64,000 nt of DNA from NCBI GenBank assembly GCA_046327915.1, contig JAXLXO010000007.1:124001-188000 (forward strand). Direction: 5' to 3'. The notes under the pieces were generated by a model. That model saw only the letters and a program-made list of their open reading frames with translations. It ran no database searches and was not told the origin of the DNA. The position numbers and the translations under genes are program-made. This stretch comes from VGTK01 sp046327915 (GTDB lineage Bacteria; Desulfobacterota; Binatia; UBA12015). The first letter of the stretch is position 1, and each line of letters starts with the position of its first letter. Shown in pieces: positions 55,417 through 64,000 of the stretch.

Positions 55417-56994
55417 GTGAACCACGGCGGCTTGACAGACGACCGATTTCGCCAGCTCGTCGAGCTGGCCCCGGATGCCATGCTCGGCGTGGCTGTGGAC
55501 GGACGCATCGTCTGGGTGAACGCCCGGACCGAACGGTTGTTCGGCTGGGAGCGCAAGGATCTCCTCGAGAGGCCGGTCGAGCTCCTGCTCCCCGATGCCC
55601 TGCGCACGGCCCACGCCCGCCATCGCGCCACCTTCAGCAAGGACCCGCGCACCCGCCCGATGGGCGTCGGCCTCGACCTGTCCGCGCGGCGCAAGGACGG
55701 CTCGACGTTCCCGGCGGAGATCAGCCTCGTTCCGCTCGACACCCCCGACGGACTGGTCGTGACCGCCGTCGTCCGCGACCTGACCGAGCGCCGGCGCGAC
55801 GAGGCGGAGCGCCTGCGTCTCGTTCGCGAGCGGGCCGAAGCCGAGATCGCGAGCCGCACCAAGGACCAGTTTCTCGCGACCCTGTCGCACGAGCTGCGTA
55901 CCCCGTTGCAGGCGATCCTCGGCTGGGTGCGCATGCTGCGCTCGGGCTCGCTCGACGAGACCGTCGCCGCCCGCGCGCTCGAGACCATCGAGCGCAACGC
56001 ACGCATCCAGGCACGGCTGATCGACGACCTGCTCGACGTGTCGCGGATCGTGTCCGGAAAGGTCCAGCTCGACTGCCGCATCGTCGAGCTGCCGCTGGTG
56101 ATCGACGCCGCGATCGACGCCGTCCGCGCGACGGCGTACGCGCGCCGCATCCGCCTGCACACGCTGATCGACCCGGCCGTGGGCGCGGTGTGGGGCGATC
56201 CCGAGCGACTGCAGCAGGTGGTCGGCAACCTGGTCTCCAATGCCGTCAAGTTCACTCCGGACGGCGGCAAGGTCGAGGTGCGGGTCGAGCCCGGCACCGG
56301 CGACACGGCGCGCATCGTCGTGACCGACACCGGCAAGGGGATCGACGCGTCGCTCCTCGATCAGGTGTTCGAGCGCTTCGCGCAGGGCGACCGCACCGGC
56401 CGGCTGCAGGGCGGGCTCGGGCTCGGGCTGGCCATCGTGCGCAATCTCGTCGAGCTGCACGGCGGTACCGTGAACGCCGACAGCCTGGGCGACCAGAAGG
56501 GCGCTCGCTTCGTCGTGACGCTGCCGCTCGCGGCGGGTGGACGCGTCGCGCCGCCAGCTGCGGAGCCGGAGACCCTCGCTCGGGAGACCGCATCGAGCCT
56601 CGACGGGCTGCGCGTCCTCGTGGTGGACGACGAGCCCGACACGCTGGAGGTGGTCGGCGCGGCGCTGCGGCACGCGGGCGCGCAGGTGACGAGCGCGTCG
56701 TCCGCCGCCGAGGCGATGCAGCGCTTCGCGGAGTCCGCCCCGGACATCCTGATCAGCGACCTCGCGATGCCGGGCGAGAACGGCTTCGATCTCATCACCA
56801 GGATTCGCGCCTTCGCAGGCGAGCGCGGCGGCAACGTGCCGGCGGTCGCGCTGAGCGCCTTCACCGGCGTCGAAGACCGGCGCCACGCGATGAACGCGGG
56901 CTTCCAGCTCTACGTCGCAAAGCCCGTCGAGCCGCTCGAGCTCGTCCGGCTCGTGCGCACTCTCTCGCCCGAAGCGAGGGCGAATGGCGGCTGA
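55417..56994 (+). CDS. PAS-HisKA-HATPase-REC hybrid histidine kinase
   Basis: 525-residue soluble hybrid kinase. PAS domain (about 8-125) with WVNARTERLFGWERKDLL and a PAC-like DGLVVTAVVRDLTERRR linker; HisKA with H-box LATLSHELRTPLQAILG (about 155-170); HATPase_c with NLVSNAVKF, DTGKGI and GGLGLGLAIVRN; C-terminal receiver with VVDDEPDT, acceptor in LISDLAMPGENG and KPVEP. Start GTG 55417 has GGAGGGG upstream. First gene of the sigma-54 signalling operon; its stop lies 11 nt inside the next kinase gene. Confidence 0.93.
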   Translation: MNHGGLTDDRFRQLVELAPDAMLGVAVDGRIVWVNARTERLFGWERKDLLERPVELLLPDALRTAHARHRATFSKDPRTRPMGVGLDLSARRKDGSTFPAEISLVPLDTPDGLVVTAVVRDLTERRRDEAERLRLVRERAEAEIASRTKDQFLATLSHELRTPLQAILGWVRMLRSGSLDETVAARALETIERNARIQARLIDDLLDVSRIVSGKVQLDCRIVELPLVIDAAIDAVRATAYARRIRLHTLIDPAVGAVWGDPERLQQVVGNLVSNAVKFTPDGGKVEVRVEPGTGDTARIVVTDTGKGIDASLLDQVFERFAQGDRTGRLQGGLGLGLAIVRNLVELHGGTVNADSLGDQKGARFVVTLPLAAGGRVAPPAAEPETLARETASSLDGLRVLVVDDEPDTLEVVGAALRHAGAQVTSASSAAEAMQRFAESAPDILISDLAMPGENGFDLITRIRAFAGERGGNVPAVALSAFTGVEDRRHAMNAGFQLYVAKPVEPLELVRLVRTLSPEARANGG

Positions 56995-58576
56995 GGGCTT
57001 ACGCGTGCCGAGCGCGGCCAGCGACCGCCTCGACTTCTTCGACAACGCGCCGTGCGGATTCCACGCGCTCGACGCGAACGGCGTGTTCCTCGACGTCAAC
57101 GAGACCGAGCTCCAGCTGCTGCAGCGGACACGCACCGAACTGGTCGGCAAGCTGCGCTTCCTCGATCTGCTGAGTGCATCGAGCAAGCTGCGCTTCGCGC
57201 GAGAGTTCCCGACCTTCAAGCGCAACGGGCGCATCGAGGGGCTCTCCTTCGACGTGGTCCGCAAGGACGGCACCGCGGTCCCGGTGCTGGTCACGGCCAC
57301 GGCGGTGTACGAGGACGGGCGCTTCGTCCGCAGCCGCTCCGTCGTGATGCGCGATCCGCGGCGCGGCCTGTCCGAGGAGTCCCTGCAGGAGGCGTACGAC
57401 GCGCTCCGGGCGAAGTCCGACGAGACGACGCGCCAGCTCGAGACCGTGATCACCACGCTGCGTGACGAGATCCGGGAGCGCGAGCGTGCGGAGGCTCTGC
57501 TCCGCCTGAGCGAGGAGCGCGCGGTCGCCGTGATCGACGCCGTGATCGACGGGGTCGTCACGATCGACGAGAGCGGCTTCGTCGAGACCGTGAACCCGGC
57601 GGCGGAGCGGATCTTCGGCTGGCGCGAGAGCGAGCTCCTCGGGCGCAGCGCACTGCTGCTGGTGTCCGAGACGGTCGCGGCACGGTACCGCCTGTTTCTC
57701 GCGCGCAACCGCGACGACGAAGGGCTCATCGGCACGAAGCGCGAGATCGACGGCTTCCGCCGCGACGGAAGCGTGTTTCCGATGGAGGTCGCGTTCAGCG
57801 AGATGCGACTCGGCGGGCGGCGGCTGTTCATCGCGACGGTGCGCGACCTGTCCGACAAGCGCCGCGCCGATGCCGAGCTGGCGCGCCTCCAGGAAGAGGT
57901 GCGCCGCAACGAGGTCATGGCGCTCATCGGCTCGCTGGTCGCGGGCTTCGCGCACGAGGCGCGCAATCCGCTGTTCGGCATCTCGGCGGTGCTCGACGCG
58001 CTGGCGGCGCGCTTCGGCGAGGGCTCCGAGTACGCCGAGCACTTCTCGCTGCTGCGCCGTGACGTCAGACGCCTGAACGACCTCATGCAGGACCTGCTCG
58101 AATTCGGCCGTCCGACCGCGAACGCGGACCTCGCGCCGCAGCCGATCGGGCGCGTGCTCGCGGATGCCGTCTCCGAATGCGCGACGCTGCGCGAAAGCAG
58201 CGGCGTCGACGTGGAGCTGCGGGGCGTCGACGACGAGGTCCGCGTCGCGGCCAACGTGCGCCTCGTGCGCGCCTTCCAGAATCTCCTGCAGAACGCGATC
58301 CAGTTCTCGCCGCGCGGCTCGGCGGTGACGCTCGCGATCGCGCGCTGCGAGCCCGACACGATCTCGTGCGTCGTGCGCGATCGTGGCCCCGGGCTCGCAG
58401 CCGCGGACCTGCCGCGGCTGTTCGAGCCGTTCTACACGCGTCGCCGCGGCGGGACCGGCCTCGGGCTGGCGATCGTGCAGCGCATCGTCGAGGAGCACCG
58501 CGGCACGGTCGCTGCCGCGAATCATCCGGAAGGGGGCGCCGAGATCACCGTCCGGCTGCCGGTGGTGGAGCCATGA
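56984..58576 (+). CDS. PAS-PAS histidine kinase (NtrB-like)
   Basis: 530-residue soluble kinase with two PAS domains (about 15-125 and 180-300; PAC-like LFIATVRDLSDKRR), a coiled coil and the H-box GFAHEARNPLFGISAV (HEARNP form as in NtrB/ZraS-type kinases), then HATPase_c with NLLQNAIQF, DRGPGL and GGTGLGLAIVQRI. It is cognate to the sigma-54 response regulator directly downstream. Start ATG 56984 overlaps the preceding gene by 11 nt; its stop overlaps the regulator start (ATGA). Confidence 0.93.
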   Translation: MAAEGLRVPSAASDRLDFFDNAPCGFHALDANGVFLDVNETELQLLQRTRTELVGKLRFLDLLSASSKLRFAREFPTFKRNGRIEGLSFDVVRKDGTAVPVLVTATAVYEDGRFVRSRSVVMRDPRRGLSEESLQEAYDALRAKSDETTRQLETVITTLRDEIRERERAEALLRLSEERAVAVIDAVIDGVVTIDESGFVETVNPAAERIFGWRESELLGRSALLLVSETVAARYRLFLARNRDDEGLIGTKREIDGFRRDGSVFPMEVAFSEMRLGGRRLFIATVRDLSDKRRADAELARLQEEVRRNEVMALIGSLVAGFAHEARNPLFGISAVLDALAARFGEGSEYAEHFSLLRRDVRRLNDLMQDLLEFGRPTANADLAPQPIGRVLADAVSECATLRESSGVDVELRGVDDEVRVAANVRLVRAFQNLLQNAIQFSPRGSAVTLAIARCEPDTISCVVRDRGPGLAAADLPRLFEPFYTRRRGGTGLGLAIVQRIVEEHRGTVAAANHPEGGAEITVRLPVVEP

Positions 58577-59979
58577 GCACGGCGGACTCGTCGAGCCGCA
58601 TCCTGATCGTCGACGACGAAGCCGCGGTGCGCTTCGGGATGCGCGAGTTCCTGCGCGCGAAAGGCTACACCGTGGACGAGGCCGGCGACTGCGCCGCCGC
58701 CGAGGAAGCGTTCCGGAACACGCCGCCCGACGCGGTGGTGCTCGATCACCATCTGCCCGACGGCACCGCGCTCGAGCTGTTGCCGCGGCTCCGGCGCATC
58801 GACGCCACGATCCCGGTGGCGGTGCTGACCGGACACGGCTCCATCGACCTCGCGGTCGAGGCGATCAAGCAGGGCGCCGAGCACTTCCTCACCAAGCCCG
58901 TCGAGCTGCCGGCGCTGCTCGTGATCCTGGAGCGGATGGTGGAGCGGCGACGCAGCGAGAGCCGCCGCCTCGTGGAGGCCGTCCGCGGCCGGAAGACACA
59001 GCGCGACCCCTTCCTCGGCAGCAGCGCCGCGATCCGCATGCTCGCCGAGGACGCGCGCCGGATCGCCGACAGCGACCGTCCGGTGCTGATCCAGGGCGAG
59101 ACCGGGTCGGGGAAGGGTGTCCTCGCGCGCTGGCTGCACGACAACGGTCCACGGGCGAGCGAGCCGTTCGTCGACCTGAACTGCGCCGGGCTCGCGAGCG
59201 AGCTGGTCGAGAGCGAGCTGTTCGGACACGAGCGCGGCGCCTTCACCGGAGCGGTCGGCAACAAGCCCGGACTGCTCGAGCTCGCGCACCGCGGCACCGT
59301 GTTCCTCGACGAGATCGGCGACCTCGGGCTGCAGGTGCAGCCGCGGCTGCTGAAGGTCCTCGAGGAGAGCCGCTTCCGTCGTGTGGGCAGCGTGCGCGAC
59401 CGCCAGGTGAACATCCGCCTGCTGAGCGCGACGCACCAGGATCTCGCCACCGCCGCGCGCGAAGGGCGCTTCCGGAGCGATCTCTTCTACCGCATCAACA
59501 CGATCACGCTCTGGGTTCCGGCGCTGCGCGACCGCCTCGAGGACCTGCCGATCATCGCGCGCACGCTGCTCGACCGCATCGGCGCCGAGATGGGCCACCG
59601 CGGCCAGGAGCTCGCCCCGGACGCGCTCGACGCGCTGGCGCAGTACCCGTGGCCGGGGAACGTCCGCGAGCTGCGCAACGTGCTCGAGCGCGCGGTGCTT
59701 CTGAGCCGCGGCGACCGCATCGGACGTGCTGATCTGCGCTTCGAGTCGGGTCCGGTTGCACCGTCCACAGCGACGCCCCCGACCGCCGCACCGAGCGACG
59801 GCGCCGAGCCCGGCCACGACCTCCGGCTCACGCTCGACGAGGTCGAGCGGCGGCACATCGAGGCGGTTCTGCGCGACGAGCGCGGCCACGTGGCGCGCGC
59901 CGCCGTCCGCCTCGGCATTCCGCGCAGCTCGCTCTACCAGAAGATCGCGAAGCTCGGGCTCAACGTCCCGAAGGGCTGA
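58573..59979 (+). CDS. NtrC-family sigma-54 response regulator
   Basis: 468-residue regulator: receiver (1-125; VDDEAAVRF, acceptor Asp58 in VVLDHHLPDG, KPVE), sigma-54 AAA+ domain (about 145-385) with Walker A GETGSGKG, the sigma-54 contact loop GAFTGA, Walker B GTVFLDEIGDL and arginine finger FYRINT; a Fis-type helix-turn-helix at the C-terminus (GHVARAAVRLGIPRSSLYQKIAKLGL). It activates sigma-54 promoters when phosphorylated by the upstream kinase. Start ATG 58573. A sigma-54 promoter lies about 110 nt after its stop. Confidence 0.95.
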   Translation: MSTADSSSRILIVDDEAAVRFGMREFLRAKGYTVDEAGDCAAAEEAFRNTPPDAVVLDHHLPDGTALELLPRLRRIDATIPVAVLTGHGSIDLAVEAIKQGAEHFLTKPVELPALLVILERMVERRRSESRRLVEAVRGRKTQRDPFLGSSAAIRMLAEDARRIADSDRPVLIQGETGSGKGVLARWLHDNGPRASEPFVDLNCAGLASELVESELFGHERGAFTGAVGNKPGLLELAHRGTVFLDEIGDLGLQVQPRLLKVLEESRFRRVGSVRDRQVNIRLLSATHQDLATAAREGRFRSDLFYRINTITLWVPALRDRLEDLPIIARTLLDRIGAEMGHRGQELAPDALDALAQYPWPGNVRELRNVLERAVLLSRGDRIGRADLRFESGPVAPSTATPPTAAPSDGAEPGHDLRLTLDEVERRHIEAVLRDERGHVARAAVRLGIPRSSLYQKIAKLGLNVPKG

Positions 59980-59999
59980 GCGCGGTCGGACCGTCCGGG

Positions 60000-60014
60000 A
60001 TCTGGAATCCAGAT
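60000..60014. promoter_or_regulatory. Palindrome, candidate upstream activator site
   Basis: ATCTGGAATCCAGAT: 7-bp arms about one central base, in the 137-nt gap between the NtrC-type regulator stop and the next operon. Its centre is about 83 bp upstream of the -24 element of the sigma-54 promoter, the usual distance for an enhancer bound by a Fis-type helix-turn-helix dimer. Confidence 0.6.
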
Positions 60015-60088
60015 GCGGGAACCTCTGGCCCGCATCGGAAGATCGGGCCGGGACCCTTGTCCTGACGGGCTCTCCGCTCTCCCGCCGG

Positions 60089-60104
60089 TGGCACGAACGG
60101 TGCT
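60089..60104 (+). promoter_or_regulatory. Sigma-54 promoter (-24/-12)
   Basis: TGGCAC-N5-GTGCT, with the invariant GG (60090-60091) and GC (60102-60103) separated by exactly 10 nt, close to the consensus TGGCAC-N5-TTGCW. It directly precedes the REC-kinase-activator operon. Transcription would start about 12 nt on, at 60115, next to the GTG at 60117, so the first gene may be translated without a leader. Confidence 0.65.
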
Positions 60105-60116
60105 GTTTCGAGGGTC

Positions 60117-60524
60117 GTGGCCAATGGAGATCGAGAGGGTGAGGAGCGGACCGCGGAGCGGATTCTCCTGGTCGACGACGAGGAGTCCGTCCTGTTCGCC
60201 ATCACCGAATACCTGACGCTGCGGGGCCACGAGGTGCATCGCGCCTCCGACGTCCAGAGAGCCGCCGAGCTCCTCGCGGCGCACCGCTTCGGCTGCGTGG
60301 TGACGGACCTCCACCTGACTCCGGCACGCGGCGCCGACGGCTTCGAGGTCGCGCGGCTCGCGCGCGACGCGGGCGCCGCACGGGTGGTCCTGCTGACCGC
60401 CCACGGAAGCCCCGAGGTCGCACGGGACGCGGCCGCGTTCGGCGTCCATCGCGTGATCGCGAAGCCGGTTCTGCTGGCGGACCTCGAGCGCGTGCTGCTC
60501 GAGCCCGGGCGGGAGGCGCCATGA
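60117..60524 (+). CDS. Stand-alone receiver domain protein
   Basis: 135-residue single-domain response regulator: LLVDDEESVLFAI, acceptor in VVTDLHLTPARG, T in LLTAHG and KP near the C-terminus. No output domain, so it is probably a phosphate shuttle or sink in a relay. Start GTG 60117 (upstream of the REC fold by about 15 residues); no alternative start is available in frame. Its stop overlaps the kinase start (ATGA). Behind a sigma-54 promoter. Confidence 0.88.
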   Translation: MANGDREGEERTAERILLVDDEESVLFAITEYLTLRGHEVHRASDVQRAAELLAAHRFGCVVTDLHLTPARGADGFEVARLARDAGAARVVLLTAHGSPEVARDAAAFGVHRVIAKPVLLADLERVLLEPGREAP

Positions 60525-61773
60525 ACGGCGTGGCGACCGCGCTGGACGGGCGCGCCCGCGTCGACGCCGTGCTGGCGAACGTCGGCCACGAGCTGATGCG
60601 GACGCTCGCCAGGCCGACGCTGTTCGAGCGTCTCTGTGCGGTCGCCGCCGAATCGCTGGGCGGCGACGCGAGCTGCACGATGCTCCGCGACGGCCGCACG
60701 CGCAGCTTCCTTCCGGTCGCGCGCAAGGGCGCGGCACAGGACTTCGGACAGATGCTCGACCCCGCGCAGCCGGGCGCCCTCGAGGTGCTCCGCCGGCTGC
60801 GCGCGACGAACGTCGTCGAGGTTCCGCTCGCCGGCACCGGGATCGGCACGAAGCGGCGCAGCTCGCGATGGCTGTGCATCGCGCTGCGGCGCGGCACCCG
60901 GCTCGCCGGCATCGTGGTCGTCGGGCGCTTCATGGGCGTTCCGGCCTTCTCGGCCGACGACGTGTCGATCGCCGAAGGCATCGGACGCCTCGGCTCCATG
61001 AGCCTCGAGAACGCGCGCCTGGTGTCCGAGGTACAGCGCGTCAATCACATCAAGGCAGACTTCGTCGCGACCATGTCGCACGAGCTCCGCACGCCGCTGA
61101 ACATCATTCTCGGCTACGTGGACCTGCTCCTCGAAGGCGACTTCGGACCCCTCGCGGAGGAGCAGCTGTCCGCGCTGAGCCACGTCGACCGCAGCGCTCG
61201 TGCGCTCCTCGAGCTGGTGCAGGAGACCCTCGACCTGAGCCGCCTCGAGCGCGACGCGCTGCCGATCGACCGCAAGGACGTCGTCGTCCGCAGCCTTCTC
61301 GCGGCTCTCGAGCGCGACACCGAACGCCTGCCGCGCGCGGCCGCCGTCGCCGTTCACTGGCAGGTCGACGACGACCTGCCGGCCCTGCGGACCGATCCGG
61401 GCAAGCTGCGCATGATCCTCAAGAACCTGGTCTCGAACGCGCTCAAGTTCACACCCAGCGGCGTCGTGTCGATCGGCGCGCGCAGCTGTGCGGACGGCGT
61501 CGAGTTCTCCGTCGCCGACACCGGCGCCGGCGTCCCGCGCCGGCAGTTCTCGCGCATCTTCGAGCCCTTCACGCAGCTCGGTCGATCGTCGACGCGCGCG
61601 CACGGCGGAGTCGGCATGGGTCTCTACGTCGCCCGGCGGCTCACGGAGCTGCTCGGCGGAACCATTGCGGTCTCGAGCCGGGTCGGTTCGGGCTCGACCT
61701 TCCAGGTCTGGATCCCCACGGACACGTCCGCGGCGTGCTGCGATCGGACGCCTTTCGAATCGGAGACTCGGCC

Positions 61774-61777
<4 letters not shown>
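60521..61777 (+). CDS. GAF histidine kinase
   Basis: 418-residue soluble kinase with an N-terminal GAF domain (about 20-170), H-box ATMSHELRTPLNIILGY (around 186-202), HATPase_c with NLVSNALKF, DTGAGVP and GGVGMGLYVARRL. Likely feeds the receiver upstream and through it the activator downstream. ATG 60521 and stop both overlap neighbours by 4 nt. Confidence 0.93.
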
Positions 61778-62811
<1,034 letters not shown>

Positions 62812-62814
62812 CGC

Positions 62815-64000
62815 TCAGGGAATGACGCCGCGCTCCTTGAGCGCGCCGATCTCGTCCCAGTCGCGTCCCAGCTCGAGGAGAATCTCCTCGGTGTGCTGTC
62901 CGGCCTCGGGCGCTTCGCGCGCGGCTTCCCACGGCGTGCCGAGGAAGTCGACCGGGGTCGCGAGCTGCTCGGGCAGGCCCGCGGCCGCGTCGAACGCGAC
63001 CACGCCGCCGCTCGCGCGCACCTGCGGGTCGTTCGCGATGTCGTCGCAGGTCTGGACCGGCGACCACCACACACCCTCGCGATCGAAGATCGCGGCCCAC
63101 TCGTCGAGCGGCCGCTTCGCGAACTCCTCCTCGAGCATGCGCACGACCTCGGCGCCGTTCTCGCGTCGCCTGACGATGTCGGCGGTGCGCGGATCGGTCT
63201 GCAGGTCCGGCCGGGCGATGGCGCGGCAGACGTCGGGCCAGTGCCGGTCCGCCTCGAGTCCGATCAGCCAGAACCAGCGACCGCAGCCGGCGCGGTAGCT
63301 GTTGGCGATCGGATTCGGCGACTCGCGGCGCGTGCCGGGCGGTGCGACGTAGCCGAAGCGCAGTCGCGTCGCGACGTCCCAGCCGACGACGTACATGCCG
63401 GCGCGCAGCAGCGACGTCACGACGTGTTGACCCTTGCCGGTGCGTCCACGCGCCACGAGGGCCGCACAGATCGCGCTCGCGGCGGTGATCGCGGTAGTGT
63501 GGTCGCCCATGCCGCCACGCTGCACCGGCGGCTCGTGCCCGTCGGGCGTCAGCATCGCGGCGACGCCACCCCGCGACCAGAAGGCGCCGATGTCGTAGGC
63601 CGGACGGTCGCGGTCGGGGCCGGTGACGCCGTAGCCGGTCACCGAGCAGTAGACGAGCTCGGGATGCTCGCGGGACAGCGTCTCGTAGTCGAGGCCGAGC
63701 TTCTCGAGCGCACCGGGACGGAGGTTCGAGACGAAGACGTCCGCGGCCGCGATCAGCTCGCGCGCGATCGCACGCGCCTCCTCGTGCTTCAGGTCGAGCA
63801 CCACGGAGCGCTTGCCGCGGTTGTCGAGCTCGAACGGCGGATTGAACGGCACGTCGATGCCGACCGCCGACATGAAGATGCCGCGGAACGGATCGCCGCG
63901 CGGCGGCTCGATCTTCACCACCGACGCGCCCCAGTCCGACAGGATTCCCGCCGTGGCCGGGCCCGCGACCCAGAAGCCCAGCTCCACGACCTTCGTGCCC
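62815..64000 (-). CDS. CaiB/BaiF-family CoA transferase (family III), 5' end cut by window edge
   Basis: 395 residues visible of a type III CoA transferase; the frame continues upstream past the right edge. The N-terminal CoA-binding segment VELGFWVAGPATAGILSDWGASVVKIEPPRGDPFR and LDLKHEEARAIARELIAAADVFVSNLRPGALEKLGLDYETL are family-typical. At the position of the catalytic Asp of formyl-CoA transferase (GQxVDV) this protein reads GQHVVTSLLRAGMY, so the Asp appears to be Val. Similar SLLR-GMY proteins occur in Mycobacterium. Three bases separate it from the convergent activator gene. Substrate unknown; probable role in acyl-CoA metabolism. Confidence 0.9.
   Translation of the reverse strand, partial: GTKVVELGFWVAGPATAGILSDWGASVVKIEPPRGDPFRGIFMSAVGIDVPFNPPFELDNRGKRSVVLDLKHEEARAIARELIAAADVFVSNLRPGALEKLGLDYETLSREHPELVYCSVTGYGVTGPDRDRPAYDIGAFWSRGGVAAMLTPDGHEPPVQRGGMGDHTTAITAASAICAALVARGRTGKGQHVVTSLLRAGMYVVGWDVATRLRFGYVAPPGTRRESPNPIANSYRAGCGRWFWLIGLEADRHWPDVCRAIARPDLQTDPRTADIVRRRENGAEVVRMLEEEFAKRPLDEWAAIFDREGVWWSPVQTCDDIANDPQVRASGGVVAFDAAAGLPEQLATPVDFLGTPWEAAREAPEAGQHTEEILLELGRDWDEIGALKERGVIP

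Overview
The window is a uniformly GC-rich, densely packed bacterial chromosome segment. Gram-negative hallmarks are present: a TolC-type outer-membrane channel, HlyD adaptor, LolA-fold periplasmic proteins, LD-transpeptidases and several lipoproteins. Acyl-CoA dehydrogenase, CoA-transferase, crotonase, DUF1329 and alkyl-sulfatase genes together with abundant two-component and sigma-54 genes suggest an uncultured deltaproteobacterial-type lineage (Candidatus Binatota/Binatia or a relative). This is an inference from gene content; there is no rRNA or other marker gene in the window. I see no tRNA, rRNA, CRISPR array, insertion sequence or phage gene, and no gene-free stretch longer than about 260 bases.

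Layout. 1-4.5 kb (minus): DUF1329 periplasmic protein, carboxylesterase and alkyl sulfatase (cut by the left edge), an apparent lipid/ester-degrading operon. 4.6-7.5 kb (minus): a RavA-like MoxR ATPase with its ViaA-like VWA partner, divergent from a PhoD phosphatase. 9.4-18.9 kb: RluA pseudouridine synthase, PadR regulator with a 20-bp palindrome upstream, a MacB/LolCDE-like ABC exporter divergent from a LolA-like protein, then small oxidoreductase, hydrolase and crotonase genes and a LysR/GST divergent pair. 19.0-25.5 kb: an atypical SDR and a signalling operon (GAF hybrid kinase with three receiver domains, CheR, CheB, REC-kinase); the end of the hybrid kinase is broken by several single-base losses. 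25.5-27.1 kb: mannose-1-phosphate guanylyltransferase and a DUF6496 basic protein.

27.1-35.8 kb: a complete TetR-regulated tripartite efflux operon of the E. coli CecR/YbhGFSR type (TetR, TolC, HlyD, two ABC ATPases, two ABC-2 permeases), with a symmetric operator and a divergent O-methyltransferase. 35.8-40.5 kb: GNAT, acyl-CoA dehydrogenase, Bcp peroxiredoxin, FGGY kinase and HAD phosphatase. 40.5-49 kb: DD-carboxypeptidase with a histone-like tail, a divergent pair of citrate-synthase-like genes (one fused to a DNA-binding domain), two LD-transpeptidases, two small unknown proteins and plant-type glutamate-cysteine ligase. 49-55.3 kb: flavin reductase, BMP lipoprotein, glmU, an inverted MFS gene and glmS.

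55.4-62.8 kb: a two-operon signalling cluster of three histidine kinases, one free receiver and two sigma-54 activators. A good sigma-54 promoter and an upstream palindrome lie between the two activator-containing operons, suggesting that the first operon switches on the second. The right edge cuts a CaiB/BaiF CoA-transferase. Genes in most operons overlap by 4 nt (ATGA/GTGA), indicating translational coupling.
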